Assembly: GCA_049459795.1 (NCBI GenBank)
Contig: JBMUDS010000001.1
Span: 1 to 64,000 of the forward strand
Direction of reading: 5' to 3'
Source of the DNA: SYAN01 sp049459795
Lineage (GTDB): Bacteria > Actinomycetota > Actinomycetes > Nanopelagicales > Nanopelagicaceae
DNA: 64,000 nucleotides
Every line of letters begins with the position of its first letter. The first letter of the stretch is position 1. This document shows positions 40,891 to 48,903 of the stretch, piece by piece. A model generated the notes under the pieces. The model had not been told where the DNA came from. It was given only the letters and a program-made list of their open reading frames with translations, and did not search any database. The position numbers were made by a program, and so were the translations under genes.

Positions 40891-42660
40891 TTGATCGTCA
40901 TGGGATATCTCTTTGCCCAAGTCTTCTTGCTCCCGGAGAAGAAGGGTCTGGTCACGCGAATAGGTTTGACTACGATCACCAAGATCTCATCGGCCTGGTT
41001 GGTCTCAAGCATCCTGCTTCTCATCGTTACCCTGCAGGAGATCATCGGCGGAGGATTCGATCTCACCACGCTTCGCTCGTTCGTCACACAAGTCTCTCTC
41101 GGTCGAACCTTGGCTATCCAAACTCTTGCCGCCTTCCTTCTCCTACTCCTTCTTCATCGGGTTCGACGTAGTGGCGGTGTGTTAGTGCTCCTCATCATCG
41201 CAGTGATCGGGGTGGTAGCACCTTTCTTCGAGAGCCATAGTGGTGATGCTGGGATGCACGGTCTAGCGATTGGATCGATCATTTTCCATATTGCGGGAAT
41301 CGGTTTATGGCTTGGTGGCCTCGTCTCACTCCTTTTGATCGATAAGAAGATGCGAGATCTGGTTCTTCCCCGATTCTCGACGATCGCCCTCTGGCTCTCG
41401 ATCATCGTCGTCATTACGGGAGTGGCAAATAGTTGGACGCGAATGAATTTCGTCGATGCATGGAGTTCGACTTATGGGTTGTTATTGATCGCAAAATTGG
41501 TCCTTGTTGCCGCCTTGATCATCTTCGCAGCCTGGTTACGTCGCTCTTTCGCATCTCGTGGACTCTCACGCAGAGTGATCGGATGGGAGATCGCATTCCT
41601 ATCGTCCATTTCTCTCCTCGGTAGTTGGCTTTCGCGCACTGAACCGCCGATTCGCGGAGATGAGATATCGCCTGACGACCTTCGCGCACTTGCGATCACC
41701 GGGATCAGATTCCCAGAAGAGCCTTCGCTCTGGAGATTGATCATCGGTTATGAAGCCGATGGAATCATTCTTGGTGGTCTTCTACTTCTTGTGGCGCTCT
41801 ATATCGCAGGAGTAGTACGACTCTCACGAAACGGCGTGAAGTGGCCTGTCGGCAGGACGATTGCATTCGCATTGGGAATCTCAGTCATCGATTTCGCGAC
41901 AAGTGGTGGTCTTGGTCTCTATTCCTTCTTCTCGTTCTCACATCACATGATGGCTCACATGTTGCTGGGCATGGTGGCACCGATCGGAATCGTCCTTGGA
42001 GCGCCGATCACGCTGGCGTTACGCGCACTACCTGCCGGCAGAGATGGCGAAGAACGTGGCTTGCGCGGACTTCTCACTGTGATCATGTCCTCGCGAGTCA
42101 TCGCAATCTTCAGTAATCCCATCGTCGCATTGGCGATCTTCGATGGCTCGCTCTTCGCGCTCTACTTCACACCGCTCTTCGAGACCTTGATGGGTAGTCA
42201 TCTCGGACATATCGTGATGAGCCTTCATTTCCTGTTGGCGGGGATCCTCTTCTTCCATGTCATCATCGGCATCGATCCACGTCCCAAGGAATATCCATTC
42301 ATCTTTCGAATCGTGATCCTCTTCGCGGCGATGAGCATCCACGCCTTCTTCTCCATCGCGCTCCTCTCATCGACATCGATCATCGGCGAGGAGTACTACC
42401 GGACTCTCGCAACTCCATGGGTGACGGATCTCCTTAATGATCAACGGATAGGAGCTTCGTATGGCTGGGCGATGGGAGAGGTCCCGATACTGCTCTCACT
42501 GGTGGCGACCTTCATCCAATGGATGAGGTCGGACGAACGGGAGGCAGCACGTATAGAGCGACGTTCGAAGCTTGCGGCGGCACGTGGTGAGAAGGATGAG
42601 TTAGAGAAATACAACGATTACCTGTCACAACTTGCCAAGCGTGACGAGAAACTGGATTAA
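40891..42660 (+). CDS. CopD - CtaG (caa3) fusion protein
   Basis: A 589-residue polytopic membrane protein. Residues 1-230 form a CopD domain (GIGLWLGGLVSLLL, helices to about 220). Residues 290-560 match the CtaG/caa3 assembly domain (HHMMAHMLLGMVAPIGIVLGAPITL and HLGHIVMSLHFLLAGILFFHVIIGIDPRP, with conserved His/Met residues). It is likely to help to insert copper into cytochrome oxidase. The start is uncertain: the TTG at 40891 would truncate the first helix. A Shine-Dalgarno AAGGAG at 40838-40843 points instead to a CTG at 40849, in frame, which would restore a full helix. Confidence 0.85.
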   Translation: MIVMGYLFAQVFLLPEKKGLVTRIGLTTITKISSAWLVSSILLLIVTLQEIIGGGFDLTTLRSFVTQVSLGRTLAIQTLAAFLLLLLLHRVRRSGGVLVLLIIAVIGVVAPFFESHSGDAGMHGLAIGSIIFHIAGIGLWLGGLVSLLLIDKKMRDLVLPRFSTIALWLSIIVVITGVANSWTRMNFVDAWSSTYGLLLIAKLVLVAALIIFAAWLRRSFASRGLSRRVIGWEIAFLSSISLLGSWLSRTEPPIRGDEISPDDLRALAITGIRFPEEPSLWRLIIGYEADGIILGGLLLLVALYIAGVVRLSRNGVKWPVGRTIAFALGISVIDFATSGGLGLYSFFSFSHHMMAHMLLGMVAPIGIVLGAPITLALRALPAGRDGEERGLRGLLTVIMSSRVIAIFSNPIVALAIFDGSLFALYFTPLFETLMGSHLGHIVMSLHFLLAGILFFHVIIGIDPRPKEYPFIFRIVILFAAMSIHAFFSIALLSSTSIIGEEYYRTLATPWVTDLLNDQRIGASYGWAMGEVPILLSLVATFIQWMRSDEREAARIERRSKLAAARGEKDELEKYNDYLSQLAKRDEKLD

Positions 42661-42667
42661 TCAGCCC

Positions 42668-43816
42668 ATGGACAAACTCTTCTCGCTTCCGGAGGAATAC
42701 CAGGCACTCCGCGAGAGTGTTCGCGCACTTGCGGAGAAGAAGATCGCGCCTTTCGCAAAAGAAGTGGATGAAGAGGCGCGTTATCCGAAAGAGGCAGAAG
42801 AGGCATTGCAAGGAGCAGGCCTTGCCGCGGCGCATGTCCCCACTGAATTTGGCGGTGATGGTGCAGATGCGCTTGCCGTCGTGATCATCATCGAGGAAGT
42901 GGCACGCGTCTGCGGTGCATCCTCATTGATTCCTGCAGTCAACAAATTAGGTTCGTGGCCATTGATTCTCGCCGGAAGTGAAGCGCAGAAGAAGAGATGG
43001 CTTCCAGAGCTCGCACGAGGAAGAGGCTTCTCATATTGCCTTTCGGAATCAGAGTCAGGTTCGGATTCTGTCGCCATGAAGACCAAAGCAGTGAGAGATG
43101 GCGCACATTGGATCCTTAGTGGTAGCAAGAAGTGGATCTCGAATGCTGGCGTCTCGGATTTCTATACCGTCCTCGCAGTTACCGATCCTGCTGCACGCTC
43201 CAAAGGAATCACTGCATTCATCGTCGAGAAATCAGATCCTGGCATCTCTTTCGGCGCACATGAGAAGAAGATGGGTATGAGGGGATCCCCGACTCGTGAG
43301 GTCTACTTTGACGGCGTAGTTCTTGACGAGAGTCGAGTACTTGGTGAGGTCGGTGAAGGTTTCGCAATAGCGATGCGCACCTTGGATCACACACGAATCA
43401 CCATCGCAGCACAGGCGTTAGGACTAGCTCAAGGTGCTTTCGAGGCGGCAACTGCGTATGCAAAGGAACGAAAGCAATTCGGGAAACCGATCTTCGACTT
43501 CCAAGCAGTCCAATTCATGCTCGCAGATATGGCGATGCAGATCGAAGCGGCTCGTGGGCTTACCTATCAGGCAGCTATGAAGAGTGAGCGGGACGAGTCT
43601 GACTTGACCTTCTTCTCTGCGGCATCGAAGTGTTTCGCCACCGATGTCGCGATGAAGGTGACGACGGATGCGGTCCAAGTCTTAGGCGGTTACGGATATG
43701 TCAACGATTATCCGGTAGAACGGATGATGCGTGATGCGAAGTTGACTCAGATCTATGAAGGAACGAACCAGATCCAACGTTTAGTGATGGCTCGTCATCT
43801 CGATAAGTTGATCTGA
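42668..43816 (+). CDS. Acyl-CoA dehydrogenase
   Basis: A 382-residue FAD enzyme for alpha,beta-dehydrogenation of an acyl-CoA. SYCLSESESGSDSVAMKTKA is the family motif near residue 120. YEGTNQIQRLVMARHL carries the C-terminal segment with the catalytic Glu. RKQFGKPIFDFQAVQFMLADMA is the FAD/interface segment. The chain length of its substrate is unknown. The ATG at 42668 follows CopD-CtaG by 7 bases; an upstream in-frame start would overlap that gene. Confidence 0.92.
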   Translation: MDKLFSLPEEYQALRESVRALAEKKIAPFAKEVDEEARYPKEAEEALQGAGLAAAHVPTEFGGDGADALAVVIIIEEVARVCGASSLIPAVNKLGSWPLILAGSEAQKKRWLPELARGRGFSYCLSESESGSDSVAMKTKAVRDGAHWILSGSKKWISNAGVSDFYTVLAVTDPAARSKGITAFIVEKSDPGISFGAHEKKMGMRGSPTREVYFDGVVLDESRVLGEVGEGFAIAMRTLDHTRITIAAQALGLAQGAFEAATAYAKERKQFGKPIFDFQAVQFMLADMAMQIEAARGLTYQAAMKSERDESDLTFFSAASKCFATDVAMKVTTDAVQVLGGYGYVNDYPVERMMRDAKLTQIYEGTNQIQRLVMARHLDKLI

Positions 43817-43818
43817 GA

Positions 43819-44412
43819 TCAACTTCGTTTGAATCGCACCACGATCTCGGGAAGTGCCACTGCATCAACGAGGACATCATGATCCTCGCGGGGGAGTGGA
43901 TCACTGGTCAATTCCTCATCGTGTAGGAGAGCGACCTTCCACGCTGTGAGGGCGCCAGGCTCCTTCAATACCTTGTCGTAAGAGCCACCACCTTGTCCAA
44001 GTCGAACTCCACTTCGATCGACTTGAAGCGCGGGGAGGATCACGGCATCGATCTCGCCAACGAATCTCTCACCGATTGGTTGTGAGTGTTTCGATCTCTT
44101 CTGGCCGCGTCTTCCGGCGGGTTCGACTCTCGAATCTTCTCTCCAGATGATCCAGGTGATGATGCCGTTCTCATCGGTTCTCGGAAGGATCAACTGTCGC
44201 CCTGATGCGACGATCGCTTCATTGATCCTCGTGGTCTCCGGCTCATCACCATACGAGAGATAGGAGGCGATCACCTTTGCATTCTTCATTTCAGTCGCAT
44301 TGAGGAGATGAAGCCAATCGCCACCGAGACTTCGTTGACTTCTACGAAATCGAAAACGGCGTCGCAACTCTTTCTTCTCGGCACTCTTTGATGCACTTTC
44401 GTCTCTTGCCAC
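43819..44412 (-). CDS. 5-formyltetrahydrofolate cyclo-ligase
   Basis: A 197-residue ATP enzyme that converts 5-formyl-THF to 5,10-methenyl-THF. KKELRRRFRFRR is the basic N-terminal ATP motif and VRLGQGGGSYDKVL is the conserved GxGxGYYD segment, here with GGGSYD. It sits in a folate-linked window together with purU. The frame is open upstream, but the GTG at 44412 is chosen because TATAGT lies 6 bases before it and because the length then matches the family (about 190). It is divergent from the glp gene with 40 bases between starts. Confidence 0.85.
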   Translation of the reverse strand: MARDESASKSAEKKELRRRFRFRRSQRSLGGDWLHLLNATEMKNAKVIASYLSYGDEPETTRINEAIVASGRQLILPRTDENGIITWIIWREDSRVEPAGRRGQKRSKHSQPIGERFVGEIDAVILPALQVDRSGVRLGQGGGSYDKVLKEPGALTAWKVALLHDEELTSDPLPREDHDVLVDAVALPEIVVRFKRS

Positions 44413-44418
44413 CTCCCA

Positions 44419-44445
44419 ACTATAAAAACTCAAGTCAGGTAAAGT
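44419..44445. promoter_or_regulatory. Overlapping divergent leaderless promoters
   Basis: Minus-strand TATAGT (44419-44424) ends 6 bases before the cyclo-ligase GTG. Plus-strand TAAAGT (44440-44445) ends 7 bases before the glp ATG. The minus -10 box lies at the expected -35 position of the plus promoter, so the two promoters compete. Confidence 0.55.
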
Positions 44446-44452
44446 CCGCATC

Positions 44453-45343
44453 ATGCGTGTGGGTGATTTCGCATCAGCTCTTCTCTCTTTGGCCACTCCA
44501 CTCGAACCCCTTGATATGCCACTTCTTGATGCACACGGTGCCACGCTTGCCAATGACATCTATTCAGGAGATCGAATAGTCCTTGCTGAGGGTGCCCGAA
44601 TTCGATCGACGCAGATCGGCCTTGCATCCACGCTCGGCCTCGATCACCTTCCAACCAGACCACAGCCGCGAGTCGTGGTGGTCGCGTTGAGCGAGAACAC
44701 CTCGATGACGAGCGCTGCAGCCACCAATTCCTGGCTACTGACCACCGCAGTGAAGGAGGCGGGTGCACTCGGATACCGGGTTCTGCTGCAGGCCGACACC
44801 GCATCGCATATCAAGGCAATCATCGAGGACCAATTGGTGCGCGCTGATCTGATCCTTGTCACGGGTGATGACGGGGATCGTGCATTCGATCAAGTCCTTG
44901 AGGTCCTCACTCGTATCGGTCAGATGCAAAGCGTCGATGTTCGATATATCCGTGGTGGTCGACATGCATTCGGAACAGTGGATCCCGAGAGAACTCCGGT
45001 GATCTTGCTTCCAGGTAATCCCATCTCGGCATACATCTCTACTGAGATCTTCGTTCGACCCATGATCAGGCAGATGATGGGATTGAATGAGATCCATCGT
45101 CCTGTGATCCGCGCGCGATTGGAATCAGAAATTCGATCGATTGCCGATTATCACGAATTCCTCCTCGCGCGTTGGACCAGGGAGAAGGCTGGATCAGGCG
45201 ATCGAGTGGATGCACTAGAGGATCAAGAAAGTATGGTCGCGCTCGCCGAGGCGAATTCCTTGATCGCACTCTCGCCCGATACCGAGTTGCTAACTGCAGG
45301 GAGCGAAGTGGATCTGATCTTGCTGGAGAGACGATATATATGA
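44453..45343 (+). CDS. glp: Gephyrin-like Glp (MoeA paralogue) lacking domain II
   Basis: A 296-residue MoeA-family protein, about 110 residues shorter than MoeA. Domain I (about 1-30) runs directly from ALANDIYSG into the segment GARIRSTQIGLASTLGLDHLPTRPQPRVVVVAL, skipping domain II, which carries the SAMDGYAV site. In domain III, GGVSVGDYD is replaced by TGDDGDRAFD. The LPGNPISAYI motif and C-terminal domain IV are present. It is therefore unlikely to be a molybdenum insertase. With SepX/GlpR two genes downstream, it is probably the divisome protein Glp described in corynebacteria. It is intact and expressed from a leaderless promoter. Confidence 0.72.
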   Translation: MRVGDFASALLSLATPLEPLDMPLLDAHGATLANDIYSGDRIVLAEGARIRSTQIGLASTLGLDHLPTRPQPRVVVVALSENTSMTSAAATNSWLLTTAVKEAGALGYRVLLQADTASHIKAIIEDQLVRADLILVTGDDGDRAFDQVLEVLTRIGQMQSVDVRYIRGGRHAFGTVDPERTPVILLPGNPISAYISTEIFVRPMIRQMMGLNEIHRPVIRARLESEIRSIADYHEFLLARWTREKAGSGDRVDALEDQESMVALAEANSLIALSPDTELLTAGSEVDLILLERRYI

Positions 45344-45903
45344 ATCGCTTGCCGGTGCCGATCCGCTCTGCATCTGGCCGGTTGGAGCTTCGACCGCTTC
45401 GACTTCGGGATAAGAAGGAATGGCTCGATCTTCGTCGCCGAAATCATGACTGGCTCAAACCTTGGGAGGCGACATCTCCGACACAGATACATTTCCAACC
45501 ACCTCGTTATTGGCAACTGGTCCACTTCCATCGGCGGGAGGCACGAGCGCTTCGTTCCCTCTCATTGATGGTCTGGGTCGATGGCGAGATGGTCGGACAG
45601 ATCAATCTCGGCGGCATCGCCTTCGGTGCACTTCGGGGTGCACATATCGGATATTGGATCGACCAAGGTATGAGTAGTCGAGGGATCATGACTGAGGCCG
45701 TGGTCACACTGACCGAATTCGGCTTCTCGGAACTTAGGCTTCATCGGATCGAGATCGCATTTCGTCCCGAAAACGATGCGTCAAAGCGAGTCGCCGAGAA
45801 ATCGGGATATCACTTTGAAGGGGTCAGACCTAGGTTCCTCCATATCGATGGACAGTGGCGCGACCACATCGTCTTCGTCCGAGAGAATCCGTCGATTCAG
45901 TAA
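45340..45903 (+). CDS. GNAT N-acetyltransferase, RimJ-like
   Basis: A 187-residue GNAT enzyme of the RimJ/RimL branch, which acetylates N-terminal amino groups of proteins. RLELRPLRLRDKKEWLDLRRRN opens the domain. Acetyl-CoA-binding elements are IGYWIDQGMSSRGIMTEAV (about 100-120) and NDASKRVAEKSGYHFEG near the end. The frame is open upstream, but the ATG at 45340 overlaps the glp stop in ATGA. A RimJ-like acetyltransferase between MoeA/Glp and SepX is a common actinobacterial order. Confidence 0.85.
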   Translation: MNRLPVPIRSASGRLELRPLRLRDKKEWLDLRRRNHDWLKPWEATSPTQIHFQPPRYWQLVHFHRREARALRSLSLMVWVDGEMVGQINLGGIAFGALRGAHIGYWIDQGMSSRGIMTEAVVTLTEFGFSELRLHRIEIAFRPENDASKRVAEKSGYHFEGVRPRFLHIDGQWRDHIVFVRENPSIQ

Positions 45904-45969
45904 CTGGAGTTGATTCATTGGCTCCAAAATGAATCCTTGGAAATACCCGAAAAGTCCGATTGCTCCATT

Positions 45970-45975
45970 TATCTT
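45970..45975 (+). promoter_or_regulatory. -10 box TATCTT, leaderless sepX start
   Basis: TATCTT ends 8 bases before the ATG at 45984. It supports that ATG rather than the TTG at 45960, and an independent promoter for the gene. Confidence 0.4.
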
Positions 45976-45983
45976 TAGCCATC

Positions 45984-46766
45984 ATGGGCGCGGGATTCAT
46001 CTACCTGATCATCGTAGGTCTCTGGGTCGCCTATTTCCTTCCACGATGGATCACTGCACATGAGGAACATGCTGGGCGATCAGTAGATCGCTACCAAGCA
46101 CTCCTTGATGTCGTTGGACGCACTGCGACCGGTGAGGATCGGATTCGTCTCTCGCCAGAGCGACAGGAACAAATTCTTCATACGCGCAGGATCACATTCC
46201 TTGCGCTCGCATCACTCTTATTGATCACACTTCTCTTATCTTCGATAGGGATGCTCTCAACGGCATTGATCTCTGTGCCATTGTTAGGGATAGTCTCTTA
46301 TGTCATCGTCGTCCGACGTCAGATAGCACGAGAGAAGAGTTACAAGTCTTCTGTGATGAAGAGTGAAGCAGGATCGACATCGATCTATCGAAGCAAGTAC
46401 GCAGAGTTGATCACGAAAGTCACGGTCGAAGACGAGGGTGAAACGTGGACACCGCTAGCCGAACGGGATGGCTATCAATCGCGAGGGATCACATTGCTAC
46501 CGAGGGGATCAGCTACCCGTGATACATGGGAACCGATGCAAGTCCCAACGCCAAGTTATCTCACGGCGCCAAAGGTGGTGCAGACTCGTCGCGTCATCGA
46601 CCTCACCAATCCTGGCGCATGGAGCGCCGCTCATGCAGCGAAGGACGATAAGAGCTTCGAAGAGGTGAGTCGTGAGGCGCTTGCTCCAAGCCCGGATCAG
46701 ATCTTCGATCAAGAGGTAGCCGAAGAGGTAGCAGAGCGGATCGAACGGCTTCGTCGAGCAAACTAG
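45984..46766 (+). CDS. sepX: Divisome membrane protein SepX/GlpR
   Basis: A 260-residue protein. Residues 1-21 are the first helix with the family start GAGFIYLIIVGLWVAYFLPRWI, followed by a charged segment. A helical hairpin (about 75-115, FLALASLLLITLLLSSIGMLSTALISVPLLGIVSYVIVV) precedes a long cytoplasmic tail with acidic, coiled C-terminus. This layout and the neighbouring glp gene match SepX of Streptomyces and the Glp receptor GlpR of corynebacteria, which bind Glp and work with FtsZ. The glp-RimJ-sepX order strengthens the call. Confidence 0.75.
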   Translation: MGAGFIYLIIVGLWVAYFLPRWITAHEEHAGRSVDRYQALLDVVGRTATGEDRIRLSPERQEQILHTRRITFLALASLLLITLLLSSIGMLSTALISVPLLGIVSYVIVVRRQIAREKSYKSSVMKSEAGSTSIYRSKYAELITKVTVEDEGETWTPLAERDGYQSRGITLLPRGSATRDTWEPMQVPTPSYLTAPKVVQTRRVIDLTNPGAWSAAHAAKDDKSFEEVSREALAPSPDQIFDQEVAEEVAERIERLRRAN

Positions 46767-46771
46767 TCTCG

Positions 46772-48025
46772 CTAGATCCAACTCTCCAGCCACATACGAG
46801 ATTGCCATTGGTCATATGTGATCACTTGAGCGATATGGATCGGTAAGAAGTAGAGAAATAGGGCGAAAACTGCGGTCAAAGCCAGGCTTATCAACAAGGT
46901 AGCTCGTGCGTAATGGCGTAGCAGTTCATTCGCAAGATAGGCGATTGCCAGGATCATAAAGGGCAATATCGATATCGCGTAGAAGGTGAACATCGTTCGC
47001 TCCGGGAAGAGGAACCAAGGTAGGTATCCGGCGCCCAGTGGGAGAAGGATCGAAAGCGCGAGTCGATCTCTTCTTGTGATCGCATATCCGATCACCACAG
47101 CGATAGCGATCGTGCCAAACCACCAGATCAGTGGATTGCCGAGCGCAAGGATCTCTTGCGAACAATTCTTCGCACCACAACCTTCAGGGCTTTCGTAGAA
47201 GAAGGAAGTCGGACGACCCATCACCAACCAACTCCATGGATGAGATCGATATGGATGATCGGCATCCAAAGTGGAATGGAAGTTGTAGATCTCTCGATGA
47301 TAGTTCCAGAGCGATGAGAGTGCGTTCGTTCCTGAATCTCGATCCCATCCACGATCCGATCGGAACCATCCAACCCAGGAGATGATGTAGGTAAGAAGTG
47401 CGATGGGAGCAGCAGCGATCACGCTGAGCAGTCTTTGATCTTTTCGTTCCAGGAAACTCCGCACATTCCAGATCGCAGCGATGATGAGGAATGCGAGAAG
47501 AAAGTAGAGACCACTCCACTTCACTGACATCGCAGCACCGAGGGCTATTCCCATGAGAAGGAAACGTTCTTTGATCAGGAAGAAGAATGCGAGCAAGACG
47601 AAGAATGTGAGGAAGTTGTCGAGAAGTGCAGTCCGTGACATGACGATTGCAAGACCATCGAGTGCCATCAGTGAGGCGGCAAGGAGCGCGACTGGCTCAG
47701 AGTCGAAGAGTTTGAGTGATATCAAGTAGAGCAGTACCACGGTGGCGATCCCGATCAATGCAGTGGTAAAGCGCCACCCGAAGGATTCATCACCGAAGAT
47801 CGCGATCCCGATCGAGATCAGCCATTTTCCGAGCGGTGGGTGGACGACGAATTCCGCATCGCTTCCATCGACCTCCACACCAACGTCGAGAAGATCTCGA
47901 GCGCCATCTACGTAATAGAGCTCATCGAAGACCAAAGTCTCAGGGCGGCCCAAGTTGATGAATCTGACGAGAGCTGCGATGAGGATGATGAGAAGAAGCG
48001 GGACGGACTTAAGTTTGTCCAGCAT
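46772..48025 (-). CDS. pmt: Dolichyl-phosphate-mannose protein mannosyltransferase
   Basis: A 417-residue GT39-type membrane enzyme with about ten helices. RPETLVFDELYYVDGARDLL has the catalytic Asp-Glu in the first loop, and VHPPLGKWLISIGIAIFG is the conserved PPLGK motif. It transfers mannose from polyprenyl-phosphate-mannose to exported proteins. The frame runs upstream over the divergent rsmI gene, but the ATG at 48025 is preferred because TAGGCT lies 7 bases before it; an ATG at 48046 is an alternative. The secreted Ser/Thr-rich proteins in this window are plausible substrates. Confidence 0.88.
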   Translation of the reverse strand: MLDKLKSVPLLLIILIAALVRFINLGRPETLVFDELYYVDGARDLLDVGVEVDGSDAEFVVHPPLGKWLISIGIAIFGDESFGWRFTTALIGIATVVLLYLISLKLFDSEPVALLAASLMALDGLAIVMSRTALLDNFLTFFVLLAFFFLIKERFLLMGIALGAAMSVKWSGLYFLLAFLIIAAIWNVRSFLERKDQRLLSVIAAAPIALLTYIISWVGWFRSDRGWDRDSGTNALSSLWNYHREIYNFHSTLDADHPYRSHPWSWLVMGRPTSFFYESPEGCGAKNCSQEILALGNPLIWWFGTIAIAVVIGYAITRRDRLALSILLPLGAGYLPWFLFPERTMFTFYAISILPFMILAIAYLANELLRHYARATLLISLALTAVFALFLYFLPIHIAQVITYDQWQSRMWLESWI

Positions 48026-48032
48026 AACGATT

Positions 48033-48038
48033 AGCCTA
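48033..48038 (-). promoter_or_regulatory. -10 box TAGGCT, leaderless pmt start
   Basis: TAGGCT on the minus strand ends 7 bases before the pmt ATG at 48025. The divergent rsmI start is only 22 bases away, and a plus-strand TAGCCT covers nearly the same bases, so the promoters overlap. Confidence 0.45.
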
Positions 48039-48047
48039 CTCACCATC

Positions 48048-48881
48048 ATGGCTCCATTGTTGGTCGCATCTACTCCGATAGGCAATATAGGTGATGCGAC
48101 TGATCGCCTTCGAGAGGCGATCGAGAGTGCGGATGTAATCGCCGCAGAGGATTCAAGGAAGTTCCATCGACTCGTCTCTGATCTTGGAATCAGATTCTCC
48201 GGAAAAGTCGTCTCATTCTTTGAGGGTAATGAGAGTGATCGATTACCGACGCTCCTCGATGAGATCGAAGCTGGAAAGGTCATCCTCCTTCTCACTGATG
48301 CCGGAACTCCTGCAGTCAGTGACCCTGGTTACCGATTGATCAAGGAGGTCTTGGGACGAAACCTTCCGTTCACCGTCATTCCGGGACCAAGCGCAGTACT
48401 CACTGCATTGCTCTACTCTGGATATGCAACTGCATCCTTCGCGTTCGATGGATTTCTACCACGCACAGAATCCGGACTCGATCGATACTTCAATTCGATC
48501 AAGAACGAATCGCGAACCATCGTTCTCTTCGAATCCAGCCTCAAGGGCGCTGCGCGAATCCTTGGGGAGGAAAGAGATATTGCGATCTGCCGTGAGATGA
48601 CCAAGAAGTACGAAGAGATATTCCGTGGGGATTTCGAGCAAGCCCTTGCGTGGGCGAATTCGCGACAATCTGACGATGGAATCAAAGGAGAGGTGACACT
48701 GGTCATAGCACCCCAGTTGCACGAGATGGACTACTCCGATGACGAGATCCTGGCTCGGGCCAAGGAGCTCTCTGATGCTGACCACTCTGCTCGGGATATC
48801 GCAGCCATCATCGCACTTGAATTCGACATTCCGAAGCGCCGTGCCTACGACCTTGCTAATCAGAGCAAGAATCTCGATTAG
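48048..48881 (+). CDS. rsmI: 16S rRNA 2'-O-methyltransferase RsmI
   Basis: A 277-residue SAM enzyme that methylates C1402 of 16S rRNA. LLVASTPIGNIGDATDRLREAI (start) and VIAAEDSRKFHRL are family signatures. The tetrapyrrole-methylase fold also shows LLLTDAGTPAVSDPGYRLI (SAM site) and VIPGPSAVLTALLYSG. The frame is open upstream; the ATG at 48048 gives the conserved start. rsmI diverging from a pmt gene and followed by metG is a conserved actinobacterial arrangement. Confidence 0.95.
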   Translation: MAPLLVASTPIGNIGDATDRLREAIESADVIAAEDSRKFHRLVSDLGIRFSGKVVSFFEGNESDRLPTLLDEIEAGKVILLLTDAGTPAVSDPGYRLIKEVLGRNLPFTVIPGPSAVLTALLYSGYATASFAFDGFLPRTESGLDRYFNSIKNESRTIVLFESSLKGAARILGEERDIAICREMTKKYEEIFRGDFEQALAWANSRQSDDGIKGEVTLVIAPQLHEMDYSDDEILARAKELSDADHSARDIAAIIALEFDIPKRRAYDLANQSKNLD

Positions 48882-48891
48882 TAGTAGAAGT

Positions 48892-48897
48892 TAGGAT
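48892..48897 (+). promoter_or_regulatory. -10 box TAGGAT, leaderless metG start
   Basis: TAGGAT ends 6 bases before the metG ATG, in the 22-base gap after rsmI, with no Shine-Dalgarno at the usual distance. Confidence 0.55.
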
Positions 48898-48903
48898 GCA
48901 CCA

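Noticed and set aside
44413..44559. N-terminal extension of the 5-formyltetrahydrofolate cyclo-ligase
   Set aside because: It covers the glp start on the opposite strand and the -10 box for the GTG at 44412, and it would make the protein longer than its family.
44453..45343. glp as a decaying moeA pseudogene
   Set aside because: The loss is a clean domain excision, the frame has no stop or shift, the promoter is intact, and the gene is translationally coupled to the next one beside sepX.
48047..48295. N-terminal extension of the mannosyltransferase over rsmI
   Set aside because: The bases are antisense to the well-conserved rsmI N-terminus. A promoter lies just before the ATG at 48025.
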